A stretch of DNA of 25,722 nt from a virus, in IMG/VR virus record IMGVR_UViG_3300046517_000035, positions 1 to 25,722 of that record; one strand, 5' to 3'. The first letter of the stretch is position 1; every line of letters begins with the position of its first letter. The notes under the pieces are model-generated. The model saw nothing but the letters and a program-made list of their open reading frames with translations, did not search any database and was not told the DNA's origin. The position numbers were made by a program, and so were the translations under genes. Below are positions 1-8,748 of the stretch, in pieces.

Positions 1-677
1 GAACCACCCCAAGTTTTCTTAACAGCATGCTACCAATCGGCGCGTGGGACCAAGGCTTTATGGCCCGCGTCATTATCGTCTTCTCTGACGAAGTGAAGAC
101 GCGAAAGGTGGATCTGTCTGCAACGGCTAAAGCAGAGAACGCGCAACTACGCGACGCACTCATCAACGACATTTTAATAATCGGCAAGATGTTTACACGC
201 ATGTCGTGGACGGAAACAGCTGTAAATGCTCTGACGTATTGGGCCGAAAGCGGCGACCTCGATGTTAATGAGCCACTAAGTCACCCAAGACTGCAACATT
301 ACAACGTCCGGAGATACGCACATTTATTGAAATTGTGTATGATCGCAACAGCGGATCGGGGCTCCATCATCATCGACTTGTGCGACTTCCAAACAGCCGT
401 GTCTTGGCTAACTGAAGTCGAGACATTCATGCCTGATGTCTTCAAAGCAATGACATCGGGCGGCGAGTTTCAAGTAATGGCCGAGTGTCATCATTATTTA
501 AAAATAAAGTGGGCAAAAGACGGCAAGCCGATCCCAAAAACATTCATTCACGGCTTCTTGCAGCAAAGACTTCCGCCGCACTCAGTCGAGCGCGCTTATT
601 CAGTTATGGTAAAATCCGGCATGTTCGTAGAAGCGCCGGGCGGCGGCGTTATGCCGATGGACACACCTTCTTTATGA
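1..677 (+). CDS. Replication primase/helicase-like ATPase, C-terminal fragment (5' end outside window)
   Basis: The reading frame is open from base 3 to the TGA at 675-677 and has no start in the window, so the first Met at 27 is internal. About 224 residues are visible. The segment reading TTPSFLNSMLPIGAWDQGFMARVIIVFSDE resembles the part of DUF3987-type primase/helicase ATPases where a hydrophobic 'GF.aR' stretch follows the ATPase core. It is followed by an LSHPRL...RRYAHLLKL helical bundle and a C-terminal winged-helix-like end (FLQQRLPPHSVERAYSVMVKSGMF). The Walker motifs would lie upstream and cannot be seen. This is the only plus-strand gene in the window and it converges on the virion operon, which suits a replication gene of the early region. 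The function is inferred from these motifs only; another AAA-type replication protein is possible. Confidence 0.5.
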   Translation, partial: TTPSFLNSMLPIGAWDQGFMARVIIVFSDEVKTRKVDLSATAKAENAQLRDALINDILIIGKMFTRMSWTETAVNALTYWAESGDLDVNEPLSHPRLQHYNVRRYAHLLKLCMIATADRGSIIIDLCDFQTAVSWLTEVETFMPDVFKAMTSGGEFQVMAECHHYLKIKWAKDGKPIPKTFIHGFLQQRLPPHSVERAYSVMVKSGMFVEAPGGGVMPMDTPSL

Positions 678-686
678 GGCTAAAAA

Positions 687-3600
687 TCATTGTAACTTCT
701 TCTTCAACAACTCTACCTGCTTCGCCTTGATATCGTTGTCTGTATGGAGCGACTGTGCCTCAATCTTATCGCGGCCGATTGCCCGACCTTTATCCCACAG
801 CTGTTCAATTATCTTCTTCTTAATTCCATCGGGCGCAGCGTTGTAAGCCGACGAATTGACAAACTGATCTACAAATGCCTTGCCCGCCTCGCCGGCCATC
901 TTTGCGTATTCGTCGTGTTGTGCCTCAGTCAATTCCACTCCACCTAACTTCTTTTCAACAGGCGCCTTGCCAATTCCAAGCCGCGACATCTCATGCCACA
1001 CTGGATCTTGGCTAGTCTGCGTCCACCCACTGAAACTATTCGGAAGTGGCTGCCCAGCTATGTCCCTCTTTGGAAATAAGTCTTCGCGCCAATGTAGAAT
1101 CTTCGACCGCCAAGACTCTACAATTCCATGAACCTCCCGCATCTCCGGATCCATATCCCTCGCTACTTGAGCAAAGAAATTTAACCACGGAACAGGAAGC
1201 GGCAGGTTCTCCATATAACTCTCGCCATACCGCTGCGGATCAATAATAGCTTGTACCAACGATGTAATGCCTCTAAGTGAAGTCTTTTGAAATAAGTTCT
1301 TACCCGCGTTCACAACAAGCGTGGCCGCTACTTTGGCTAATTCATCGTCCGTAGCGACTGCGTGTTTAACCGCCATTGCCATGTCCGCGGCCAAGCCAAT
1401 GTTAATTGAAATCGGATCAAGACGATTGAAAGGAATGAATGTGCCGCCGATAGCCGAAGCGTAAGGCTGCCATCCAGTTTGTCTTAACGTATTCTGTTGA
1501 TTATTGTCAATCGGCCCGCCATCCGTTATCAATCCATTCCAAGCAAAGTAGGCTGCCGCTCCCATAACAGTCGTGCCCATAAGAATACGCGCCTGCTGCG
1601 TATCAACTGCGGCCTGCCCATTCCGCCCACTCAAATTCTCTCTAGCCTCTTTCATAAAAAATCCAAGCGGACTGCGCTCCCCTGCATACTTAGCAATATT
1701 CACAGGCGTTCTTATAAAAGGAGCAATAAACTTCGCTACTACATGCGAATTAGCAAATGCTTGAATCGACCGCCCCGTCGGTCCTAGCGAATTAGTAAAA
1801 GTTTGGTAAGCTGCATGTTTCTTACCGAGCGCGATCATATCATCTGTCGGATCAGCGATTAACTGCTGCATCCGCACATTAAACTTATCACCAGTTAATC
1901 CTTCTAGTCTTGCTTTGACTCGCGCCTGCACATTTATTTCCTGGCGAAACGCTTCAGCTTTGAACCATTCATCTTCAGAGGCTAGAAGACGCGGACCAAT
2001 TCTAATGGCTCCTCCTAATTTGCCTGGAATTACATTAAATCTGCGCGCTTCCTGCGTGTGCTCCGCTGCTTCAATTAGGCTTTCATCTGCCAACATGCGG
2101 CCAGCCGCGAGGAATGCTTCCGGCATCCCTTGCCAGATCCCTGCAAGACGATCCGCCGCTTCTGCGAACTCAACTGCATGCGTTCCTTTAATTGCGCCTA
2201 ACGTAGCCGCGCCTAACGTTTCCACAGGACTGTAAAACATTACAGTCAAGTTGCCCGCGATGTTAGCTAACTGCGTTTTATAGCCAGATAACCAAGCACT
2301 ATAAAGAAGTTCAAATAAGTAGTCCTTCCACTGTGGCGCTTTCGCATCCCGGACAAATTTATTGATTGTCTTAGGATCGTCAAGCAGATTAACAGCCTGC
2401 GCCTCTTGTTGAAGTTCAGTTAGAGTCCGGGCCTGTCGCTGGAACAACTCATTTATCGGGCCTTTTTGAGCTAACTGAGCAATGAAACCGCCTTGGCCGA
2501 AATCACCTAGATCGCGAAAGGCACGCAAGGCCCGGCCGGCTTCAGCAGTGATTCCGCTAACCTGCCCTTGCACCATTAGCAACCGTTCGCGAGCCTTGCC
2601 ATACTCAATCAATTTCTTGGGATCGCCCCCGACCGCTTCCGCCGCTGCATCCCGAACCGCCGTCGCACTTTCTCCAAGCAGCTTCCGCGCCGCTACAATC
2701 TCTTCCGCGTTAAAAGTCTCACCCACCTTTCGCCTATTGATTTTCTTTGGGTCCATATTCAAGTCATCAGCCAAGTTCAATACTTGTGCATCCGAGATTA
2801 CGCCTCGCCGCGCATCGACGAATCCACCGTTCGCGGCTGCCGCTTCACGAATTGCATTGCTAACATCTTCTGGCGTGTTTAAATTCTCTACCCGAATGTT
2901 CCCAGCTTTATCAACTAAAGCGGTTTGTCCTTCAATGAGCCCGCTTGGGCCGACTTCGCTTTTTCCAACAGAAATATTTCCGCTTGGGTTGACCGGCTCA
3001 TTTGCCGCAGCAACGCCCTCTCCTGCGCCGGCAGGTTCTCCGCTAGGCTTTGGTTCTTCAGAAACTCTAACTCTCTGTGGGCCTCGTCTAGTCTCTCTTC
3101 TAACACGATTTACCTCATCATTTAAGAGCAAACCAACACGATCCCGCTCATCGCGGATTTCATAAGATCGCACTTCCGCTTCATCAATCGGCGTTTCCCT
3201 GGCCGAGCGCATGTGCGATTCATCGAACGATTCCGCGCCGACACGCTCAGGAGCAATAATCGGCTCTTCTCTTGGCTGACTTAACAGTCGATCATACACT
3301 CCCCGGATGTCATCATTGATCTTAACGCGTCCGGGAATGCCCTCAAACGTCTTATAGATTTGCGTCAACCAATCCTTGAATGTTTCAAATACTCTCCTCA
3401 ACTTCGGCGAAGGCGCATGCCCTTCCATTAAATATTGTTCCATGCCGCGAGCGAACATCTCTTGGCTTTTACGTACACCAGCGTCCTTAAACCAAGCCTT
3501 TAACGTTTCTACATCTGCACGTAAATCATCTTTAGCTTGCGGCCGCTCCGCATCTTTCATCAAGTCTGTAAGCCACTGGTGCGCCGATTCATGCAGAAAC

Positions 3601-5015
3601 GTAGATGCATCGGCGTTTTCAAACAAACTGATTATGTTGCGTGGATTGGCGAAGGTGAGTTTGCCCGGCGCATCTGGACTGCCTGCGCGTCCGACAATGC
3701 GTGGCGCATCTTCGTTAAATAACTGCTGCGCCGTCATATCAAGGCGGGCCGCCCGCGTGTCATAATACGCCTGCCACCAAATTGCACCCATCTGTGCTTC
3801 AGCACGCGGCCGCCCAGCCGCTTCCAATGCCCGTGCCACTTGCATCCGAATAGTCGGCCCACGCTGCGCCAGGTTAACTACATTCGGAGCTTCATTTGTA
3901 TTTGCGACTTCGCCAAGCGGCGCTACTTCAGCTGCTTCTTGACTATATGGATGTACTTCGGCCGCTGCCGGTTCTTCAAATGCGGGCAGCGGCATCTGCT
4001 CATTTCCCTTCCTATAAGCCTCACTTACATCCGGTGCAATATCCCTTAATTGAAAGTCCAAATCTTGTCGCGCATTTCGAGCGGCCGCCATAGCAGGTGT
4101 ATCAACTGACTGAATTTCGTCTAGCTCTTTTCTGGCAAGCTCTAAACGCAGTGCGGCTCGTTTCGTCAACCTGTCTTCAACGCCATTGACCTTGCCGAGA
4201 ATGTCATCAATCCGCGCCTGCGCCGGTGCATCTCGTTCCTTAGCCGCTTCGTCAATCCAATCCGTCAGCGCCGCTTTCTGCTCATGCAACTGATCGTACT
4301 TACCAAACAAATCCGGATTATTCATCCGTACTAATTCATGTACGTCGCGGGGGACAGTTGTTAACTCAGGTGCGGGCGGCAGAAATGGCTCAGGTACTTC
4401 AGAACTCGGCGCAAACGGCGTGCGGCGCGCAACTTCTTGTGCAGGCAACAATCCCAACTCACTTGCATCATTCAGCGTATTCACCACCCTCGGCGGCAAC
4501 GTAACTGGAAAGCCTGTAAAATGTCCAGCCGGGAATGCTTCCATTGCAGCCTGGAACGGCGGCACAACCGCACCAACGCCGCCGAGCATTGCATTAACTC
4601 CGCGCCATCCTACGTCTAAGCCGAGTGCGAGCGGGCGCATAACACTTTCATTTATCGTTTTAACTACACTTGTTTGCCCCTTCTCGAAATCATTGAAAAT
4701 GCCAAGATCGCGCATCTCCTTTACAGTCTTTTCAGACAAGCCCAACTCTTGCTGCCCAAAACCATGAACAGCCCCTTGACCGAATTTATTTAGAATCCAT
4801 CCAGTCGCGCCTTGGCTGAAGTGCTTATCCCAATACGCGCCATCTAACGTCATTGACGGATCGAGCGCGCCCTGCGCCTTGAATTTAATATCATCGAGTT
4901 CTTTTAGTGCTTGTTCTGGCGTCGGCAGGATCTTTGCAAGAGCTTCTTCTTCAGAGACAGGCTCTGGCGGCTTGAAAATATCGTCGTGCAGTGCGGGATC
5001 GTAAAGATCGCTCAT
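687..5015 (-). CDS. Large internal virion (ejection) protein, gp16-position, with HExxH metallopeptidase domain
   Basis: A 1442-residue protein, last gene of the virion operon, at the position and near the size of T7 gp16 (about 1300 residues), so probably ejected with the DNA into the host envelope. It carries a zincin motif: H475-E476-S-A-H479 in FLHESAHQWL, with E526 in RGMEQYLMEG as the likely third zinc ligand, followed by FKDWLTQIYKTFEGIPGRVKINDDIRGVYDRLL. This arrangement matches metallopeptidase domains of phage large polyvalent proteins. The C-terminal half has hydrophobic stretches around 898-934 and 1143-1215 and a FIAPFIRTPVNIAKYAGERSP segment typical of LPD38-like regions. No transglycosylase motif is seen, unlike T7 gp16. 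The start ATG overlaps the previous stop (ATGA). Substrate unknown: self-processing or host protein cleavage are both possible. Confidence 0.8.
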   Translation of the reverse strand: MSDLYDPALHDDIFKPPEPVSEEEALAKILPTPEQALKELDDIKFKAQGALDPSMTLDGAYWDKHFSQGATGWILNKFGQGAVHGFGQQELGLSEKTVKEMRDLGIFNDFEKGQTSVVKTINESVMRPLALGLDVGWRGVNAMLGGVGAVVPPFQAAMEAFPAGHFTGFPVTLPPRVVNTLNDASELGLLPAQEVARRTPFAPSSEVPEPFLPPAPELTTVPRDVHELVRMNNPDLFGKYDQLHEQKAALTDWIDEAAKERDAPAQARIDDILGKVNGVEDRLTKRAALRLELARKELDEIQSVDTPAMAAARNARQDLDFQLRDIAPDVSEAYRKGNEQMPLPAFEEPAAAEVHPYSQEAAEVAPLGEVANTNEAPNVVNLAQRGPTIRMQVARALEAAGRPRAEAQMGAIWWQAYYDTRAARLDMTAQQLFNEDAPRIVGRAGSPDAPGKLTFANPRNIISLFENADASTFLHESAHQWLTDLMKDAERPQAKDDLRADVETLKAWFKDAGVRKSQEMFARGMEQYLMEGHAPSPKLRRVFETFKDWLTQIYKTFEGIPGRVKINDDIRGVYDRLLSQPREEPIIAPERVGAESFDESHMRSARETPIDEAEVRSYEIRDERDRVGLLLNDEVNRVRRETRRGPQRVRVSEEPKPSGEPAGAGEGVAAANEPVNPSGNISVGKSEVGPSGLIEGQTALVDKAGNIRVENLNTPEDVSNAIREAAAANGGFVDARRGVISDAQVLNLADDLNMDPKKINRRKVGETFNAEEIVAARKLLGESATAVRDAAAEAVGGDPKKLIEYGKARERLLMVQGQVSGITAEAGRALRAFRDLGDFGQGGFIAQLAQKGPINELFQRQARTLTELQQEAQAVNLLDDPKTINKFVRDAKAPQWKDYLFELLYSAWLSGYKTQLANIAGNLTVMFYSPVETLGAATLGAIKGTHAVEFAEAADRLAGIWQGMPEAFLAAGRMLADESLIEAAEHTQEARRFNVIPGKLGGAIRIGPRLLASEDEWFKAEAFRQEINVQARVKARLEGLTGDKFNVRMQQLIADPTDDMIALGKKHAAYQTFTNSLGPTGRSIQAFANSHVVAKFIAPFIRTPVNIAKYAGERSPLGFFMKEARENLSGRNGQAAVDTQQARILMGTTVMGAAAYFAWNGLITDGGPIDNNQQNTLRQTGWQPYASAIGGTFIPFNRLDPISINIGLAADMAMAVKHAVATDDELAKVAATLVVNAGKNLFQKTSLRGITSLVQAIIDPQRYGESYMENLPLPVPWLNFFAQVARDMDPEMREVHGIVESWRSKILHWREDLFPKRDIAGQPLPNSFSGWTQTSQDPVWHEMSRLGIGKAPVEKKLGGVELTEAQHDEYAKMAGEAGKAFVDQFVNSSAYNAAPDGIKKKIIEQLWDKGRAIGRDKIEAQSLHTDNDIKAKQVELLKKKLQ

Positions 5016-7759
5016 CTTGTGGCATCCGGGGGAGTAAGTGTAGGACTGCTTCTGTGTATAAGCCCTTTAGCTACACCCAATTCCAAGTATCTATCTTTAT
5101 CTATAGTCCCGTCCCCATAAAGTTTCTTCAAATCATCTAGACTTTTTGCTGTCTCTACAGTCAACTTCGGCGGACCTATCTTGGCCGCCGGTGTCACCTT
5201 CTCACCAAAATTCGGCGCAAACTGCTTACTCTCCAAAATCTCCTTACTTCCTAAATAGTCCGGCTTCCCTTCTATAAACAAATCATTCGGATTCTTGTGC
5301 GCCGTCTTGTACTCTTGCACCTTTTCATCCACAAAATTCTGGTATCTCGCGAATCTTTGCTCACTCTCTGGCGCGGTGTATTCTTCGCCTACTTTGCCGT
5401 AAGCCAGTGCGGGCGCAATTTTAATCTTTGTCCATTGAAACAACCTAGCTTTTTGCGTGGCAATGTGCTTATCTGACTCATTGTTGGCCTCTTTAAAATC
5501 TGCTATTAATCCTTTTCGATCTGGTTCAGTCAAGTCTTGTCGAATATATGCATCGTTTATCTCTCTATCGTCAGTAAGTTTCTTTTCATTGTCATCAGGT
5601 AAATGAATGCGCTCAAACAAAAGCCGCCGGGTTCGCGCCGACACCGCCGAGGCCGGATCGGGCTTCGTCTGTCTTTCAATAAATCCAATCGCAGTACGGC
5701 CGGCCTCTGGTGACAAAATACCCTGTCTAGTTAAATCCGCTACTTCATCTGTAGTCGGGTAATTTGGCGAGTCAGATTTCATTCGACCTTGCAGTTCCGC
5801 CATCTTTGCTTCACTTACAGCCTTTTTCTGTTCTTGGACTATTCTGTACGCATGTTGAGCATCCGCGTAATCTTTATTCGCATCCGATCGGGCCATATTA
5901 ATCGCATTCTCCATACGCGCCGGATCGTTAGCGAACTCCTTTCTATAACCATCGAGCTTTTCTTTTAAACCAGGAATTACTGAATCTGGTAACTGCGCAT
6001 CTCCAGGCGGCGGTGGAATTGGTGTTACACCACTAATTACCTGGCCTTTTCCCGAAGTTTTTCCAGCGGTAAAACCAACCCTAACCCACTCTGGCGCGGT
6101 TGCGGCGGTTAAATCCGATCCCCACACGGCGGCCGGCCCGCCCCCAACATGAATGCCGTTTGGCCCCATGTAATCCGGATGCGCTCCGATGCCAGTTGCA
6201 CCCGCAGCGGCCGCGCCAGTAATGAATGCTTGCATCCGCGCTTGGTCTTCAGGCTTTCTCATATCCAAAAGTTGGCCAGTTTTGTTATCTCTTAATTGAA
6301 CATCGGCGGCACCGCCATGATCGTGTCGATGCGATCCAACACGATTCGTTCCCGACGACGGCTGTCCGCCCGAGAACACTTCAACTGAAACATCGCCAGC
6401 CGCCACTGCACCAGCATTCAACCACGCTTTAGTCTGTTCCGCCACCGGCAAATTCCGTGTGGCCCCGCCTTGCAATTCAATAACAGAACTTCCCGAATCC
6501 AACTGATGCGCCAACTGAATCGCACCGGAATCATTATAGCTTTTACTTTTGTTAGGATCGCCGCCAAGGTAGCCTTGCAACGCGCCGGCCCAAGATCCGG
6601 TCTTATCATGGAGTTCCTTCAAATACTTAGCTGCGCCAGGAATCGCCGAGTTTGGATCATCGGGGTTAATTCCACGCTCGGCCGCCGTGTCAGGCATAAA
6701 CTGAGCTATGCCCCGCGCACCTTTTAATGAAACTCCCTCCGTTTTAAACCCATTCTCGGCATGAAGAACTCTAGTCAAAAGCCCTTCCGGCACCCCATTC
6801 TGCTGTGCCGCCGACGCGATAATTCCTTTAAACTGCTGTGGCACATCAATAGCCGTCGCACTAATCTTTTGTCCTGTCCAGCCCGGCGGTGCAGGCATCT
6901 TACCTGTGTCAATCATTGCCTGCATAGTACCGGCGCGTGCTCTAAGCTGCGCCTCCAACTGCGGATACTCCAACTTATCCACAGCATCACTATTCTGATG
7001 CAGAAATTCCAAGGCCGCAACCGGATTCTTAACTGCTAAACTATCTGTCCACTGCTTTACAGAATCTGCGCGAATGCGCGCATGGCCGGCCAACTTCTGT
7101 TCTTCCCCACCGCCGCCGGGCTTTGCATCTATCTCATCATCGGATGCTTTTAGCCGTTTTTCCAAGCCAAGTATAAAACCTGGATAATCTAAATTAGCAG
7201 CCGCCGATGCTTGGCTTTGTTCCCCAAGCATACCTTTCGCCTTAGCAGTATTTACCTGATATTGTTTTGTCTCTGAGTCATAATGCGCGCCAACCTGCCC
7301 AAGCATGTAATTGACAGTTCGTCGTGTATCGTTGTCAAACATATGCTGTGTAATCGGCGATTCGAGCCCACCTTTGTACTTTTCGCGGAGAGCATTTAGA
7401 TCAGCATGTACTTGTGGGAAGGCCCGCATTGCCTCTTCACCATGCTTCCCGAAAAAACCAACGTTGCCCGGCTTTGACGGATCGCCATGCAGCACATTCT
7501 GCATTTCTGCTTCGAATTTATTTACTTGGTCGTCCGTAGCAACTTTGTTGTAAAGCTCCTGACGTGCAATAGCTTGCGTGGCTAGCCGATTTCCCGCTTG
7601 CTCAAATCCAGTCCCGAGACCTTCCAATGCCCGTCCGCTGCCTGCTCCGAATGCTTCTGGCGGCGACTGAATATCTTGATATGCATTGGGCACCTGAATT
7701 TGTGGCGTCTCACTAGGCACCTGTTGGTATGGATAGCCCGCTGCCGGTAAAGTTGGCAT
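5012..7759 (-). CDS. Internal virion protein with lytic transglycosylase and M15-like peptidase domains (gp15-position)
   Basis: A 915-residue protein. The start is taken at ATG 7759, which overlaps the previous stop as TAATG; the frame extends 17 codons further upstream, but that part would lie inside the gp14-like gene. The N-terminal third is helical. Residues around 315-400 form an SLT lytic transglycosylase: catalytic E335 in HAENGF, then SLKGARGIAQFMP and the GALQGYLGG end. Residues around 465-545 look like an M15/LAS zinc peptidase: H479-x-x-G-x-A-x-D486, and H537 in NGIHVGGG as the third ligand. The rest is helical with a PIPPPPG linker. It probably acts in the periplasm during DNA ejection, opening both glycan strands and peptide crosslinks. 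In T7 the transglycosylase is in gp16, so the activity sits in a different gene here. Domain calls come from motif reading only. Confidence 0.85.
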   Translation of the reverse strand: MPTLPAAGYPYQQVPSETPQIQVPNAYQDIQSPPEAFGAGSGRALEGLGTGFEQAGNRLATQAIARQELYNKVATDDQVNKFEAEMQNVLHGDPSKPGNVGFFGKHGEEAMRAFPQVHADLNALREKYKGGLESPITQHMFDNDTRRTVNYMLGQVGAHYDSETKQYQVNTAKAKGMLGEQSQASAAANLDYPGFILGLEKRLKASDDEIDAKPGGGGEEQKLAGHARIRADSVKQWTDSLAVKNPVAALEFLHQNSDAVDKLEYPQLEAQLRARAGTMQAMIDTGKMPAPPGWTGQKISATAIDVPQQFKGIIASAAQQNGVPEGLLTRVLHAENGFKTEGVSLKGARGIAQFMPDTAAERGINPDDPNSAIPGAAKYLKELHDKTGSWAGALQGYLGGDPNKSKSYNDSGAIQLAHQLDSGSSVIELQGGATRNLPVAEQTKAWLNAGAVAAGDVSVEVFSGGQPSSGTNRVGSHRHDHGGAADVQLRDNKTGQLLDMRKPEDQARMQAFITGAAAAGATGIGAHPDYMGPNGIHVGGGPAAVWGSDLTAATAPEWVRVGFTAGKTSGKGQVISGVTPIPPPPGDAQLPDSVIPGLKEKLDGYRKEFANDPARMENAINMARSDANKDYADAQHAYRIVQEQKKAVSEAKMAELQGRMKSDSPNYPTTDEVADLTRQGILSPEAGRTAIGFIERQTKPDPASAVSARTRRLLFERIHLPDDNEKKLTDDREINDAYIRQDLTEPDRKGLIADFKEANNESDKHIATQKARLFQWTKIKIAPALAYGKVGEEYTAPESEQRFARYQNFVDEKVQEYKTAHKNPNDLFIEGKPDYLGSKEILESKQFAPNFGEKVTPAAKIGPPKLTVETAKSLDDLKKLYGDGTIDKDRYLELGVAKGLIHRSSPTLTPPDATR

Positions 7760-8307
7760 TACAGCGCACTCCCGTAGCCTTGAACGCCTACGTTTTTGTA
7801 CCGCATCCACTTGTCTGCAAATGAAGACGCGCCGCCCAACAGCGAAGTGAAGACACCAAGTGTGCCTGCTGAGCTTGCATCCTTTGCCTTCATTGTGTCA
7901 AGTCCAGCTTGGGCGCCATAGTTGGAGGCTTGACTTTCGTAGCTCCGTTCTTGAAGCATAGCATTCTGCATAATCGTCTGTGTGTCGAGTCGGCCGACTT
8001 GTTGTGCGCTCTTCCTTACTTCGTCAGACGTGGAGCTTCCAACATCAATTCCACTCGCCCCCTGCGCCGCTTCGATACCGCCGAGTATCTGCTTATTCTT
8101 CATGTCATTACGCTGCGCCGCAACCGCCCCGGCCTGCGCCGCGTAACTCGCATTATTCTGCGCCGTGATCTGATTGTTTCGCGCCACCTGTGCCTGATAT
8201 CGCGCCGAGGCCGCCGTTGCCGAGGCAGTATTACTCGCGCCGATTGCACCTGTGATGCCGCCAATCGCCGAACCCGCTAAGCCGAGAATGCTAATAGGAT
8301 CAGCCAT
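7759..8307 (-). CDS. Internal core protein, T7 gp14-like
   Basis: A 182-residue protein with a glycine/alanine-rich hydrophobic N-terminus (ISILGLAGSAIGGITGAIGA), then a Gln/Ala-rich helical region (ASARYQAQVARNNQITAQNNASYAAQAGAVAAQRN) and a GASGIDVGSSTSDEVRKSAQQVGRLDTQTI segment. This composition and order is characteristic of T7 gp14-type internal virion proteins, which enter the outer membrane during ejection; T7 gp14 has 196 residues. Its ATG directly abuts the stop of the DUF2833-like gene (TAGATG), and its stop overlaps the start of the gp15-position gene. The position between gp13- and gp15-like genes supports the call. Confidence 0.8.
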   Translation of the reverse strand: MADPISILGLAGSAIGGITGAIGASNTASATAASARYQAQVARNNQITAQNNASYAAQAGAVAAQRNDMKNKQILGGIEAAQGASGIDVGSSTSDEVRKSAQQVGRLDTQTIMQNAMLQERSYESQASNYGAQAGLDTMKAKDASSAGTLGVFTSLLGGASSFADKWMRYKNVGVQGYGSAL

Positions 8308-8748
8308 CTACCGATTCCATTCAAATCTGCAAATCTGTTCATTAGATTCAATAATTTTAAAGCCAAGCCATTTCAGCCACTTCTTGCTCTGATCAAAATC
8401 ATTAAATACAACCCCTTCGATCCGCCGAAAGCAGCTTTTCAACAACTCAATTCCGTCTTTAGAATGCCGAATGAATGTAATTGGATAATAGTCAATTGAC
8501 TCGCCGCAGATCATCCACAGCCAGCATGAATCGGAGAACGTCGAGGCTGTCTCGGCGCCCCAGATGGCAACAATACGGCCATCGATTATTCCAGCATATG
8601 AATGAAAGCTGCGTGCGACGTACTGCGCGACCGCATGTTCGATTGAATCTTTTGTAAATACTTCATAGCTCTGGCGCTCGCGGTCGCGCAAGTTAGCAAC
8701 CAAGTCCATCGCATGTTCTAATTGTGCCGGAACAATCTCTACGTTCAT
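8308..8748 (-). CDS. GNAT-fold internal virion protein A-like (DUF2833, T7 gp13-like)
   Basis: A 146-residue protein with the pattern of a GNAT-like fold: an N-terminal VEIVPAQLEHAMDLVANLR, a central AGIIDGRIVAIWGAE strand pair, and a C-terminal FDQSKKWLKWLGFKIIE resembling the last helix and strand of N-acetyltransferases. The acetyl-CoA pyrophosphate loop (Q/RxxGxG/A) is not visible, so catalysis is doubtful and a structural role is more likely. T7 gp13 family proteins (DUF2833) show the same degenerate fold and sit in the same place, between the nozzle and gp14. The start overlaps the nozzle stop as ATGA. Confidence 0.7.
   Translation of the reverse strand: MNVEIVPAQLEHAMDLVANLRDRERQSYEVFTKDSIEHAVAQYVARSFHSYAGIIDGRIVAIWGAETASTFSDSCWLWMICGESIDYYPITFIRHSKDGIELLKSCFRRIEGVVFNDFDQSKKWLKWLGFKIIESNEQICRFEWNR

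Noticed and set aside
2482-3165. 227-codon plus-strand open frame inside the largest ejection gene
   Set aside because: It is a shadow of the minus-strand gene, Ser/Pro-rich, with no recognisable motif. The minus-strand frame has clear domains.
7760-7810. 17-codon upstream extension of the gp15-position gene
   Set aside because: It is very basic, lies in the end of the gp14-like gene, and the TAATG at 7759 is a better start.
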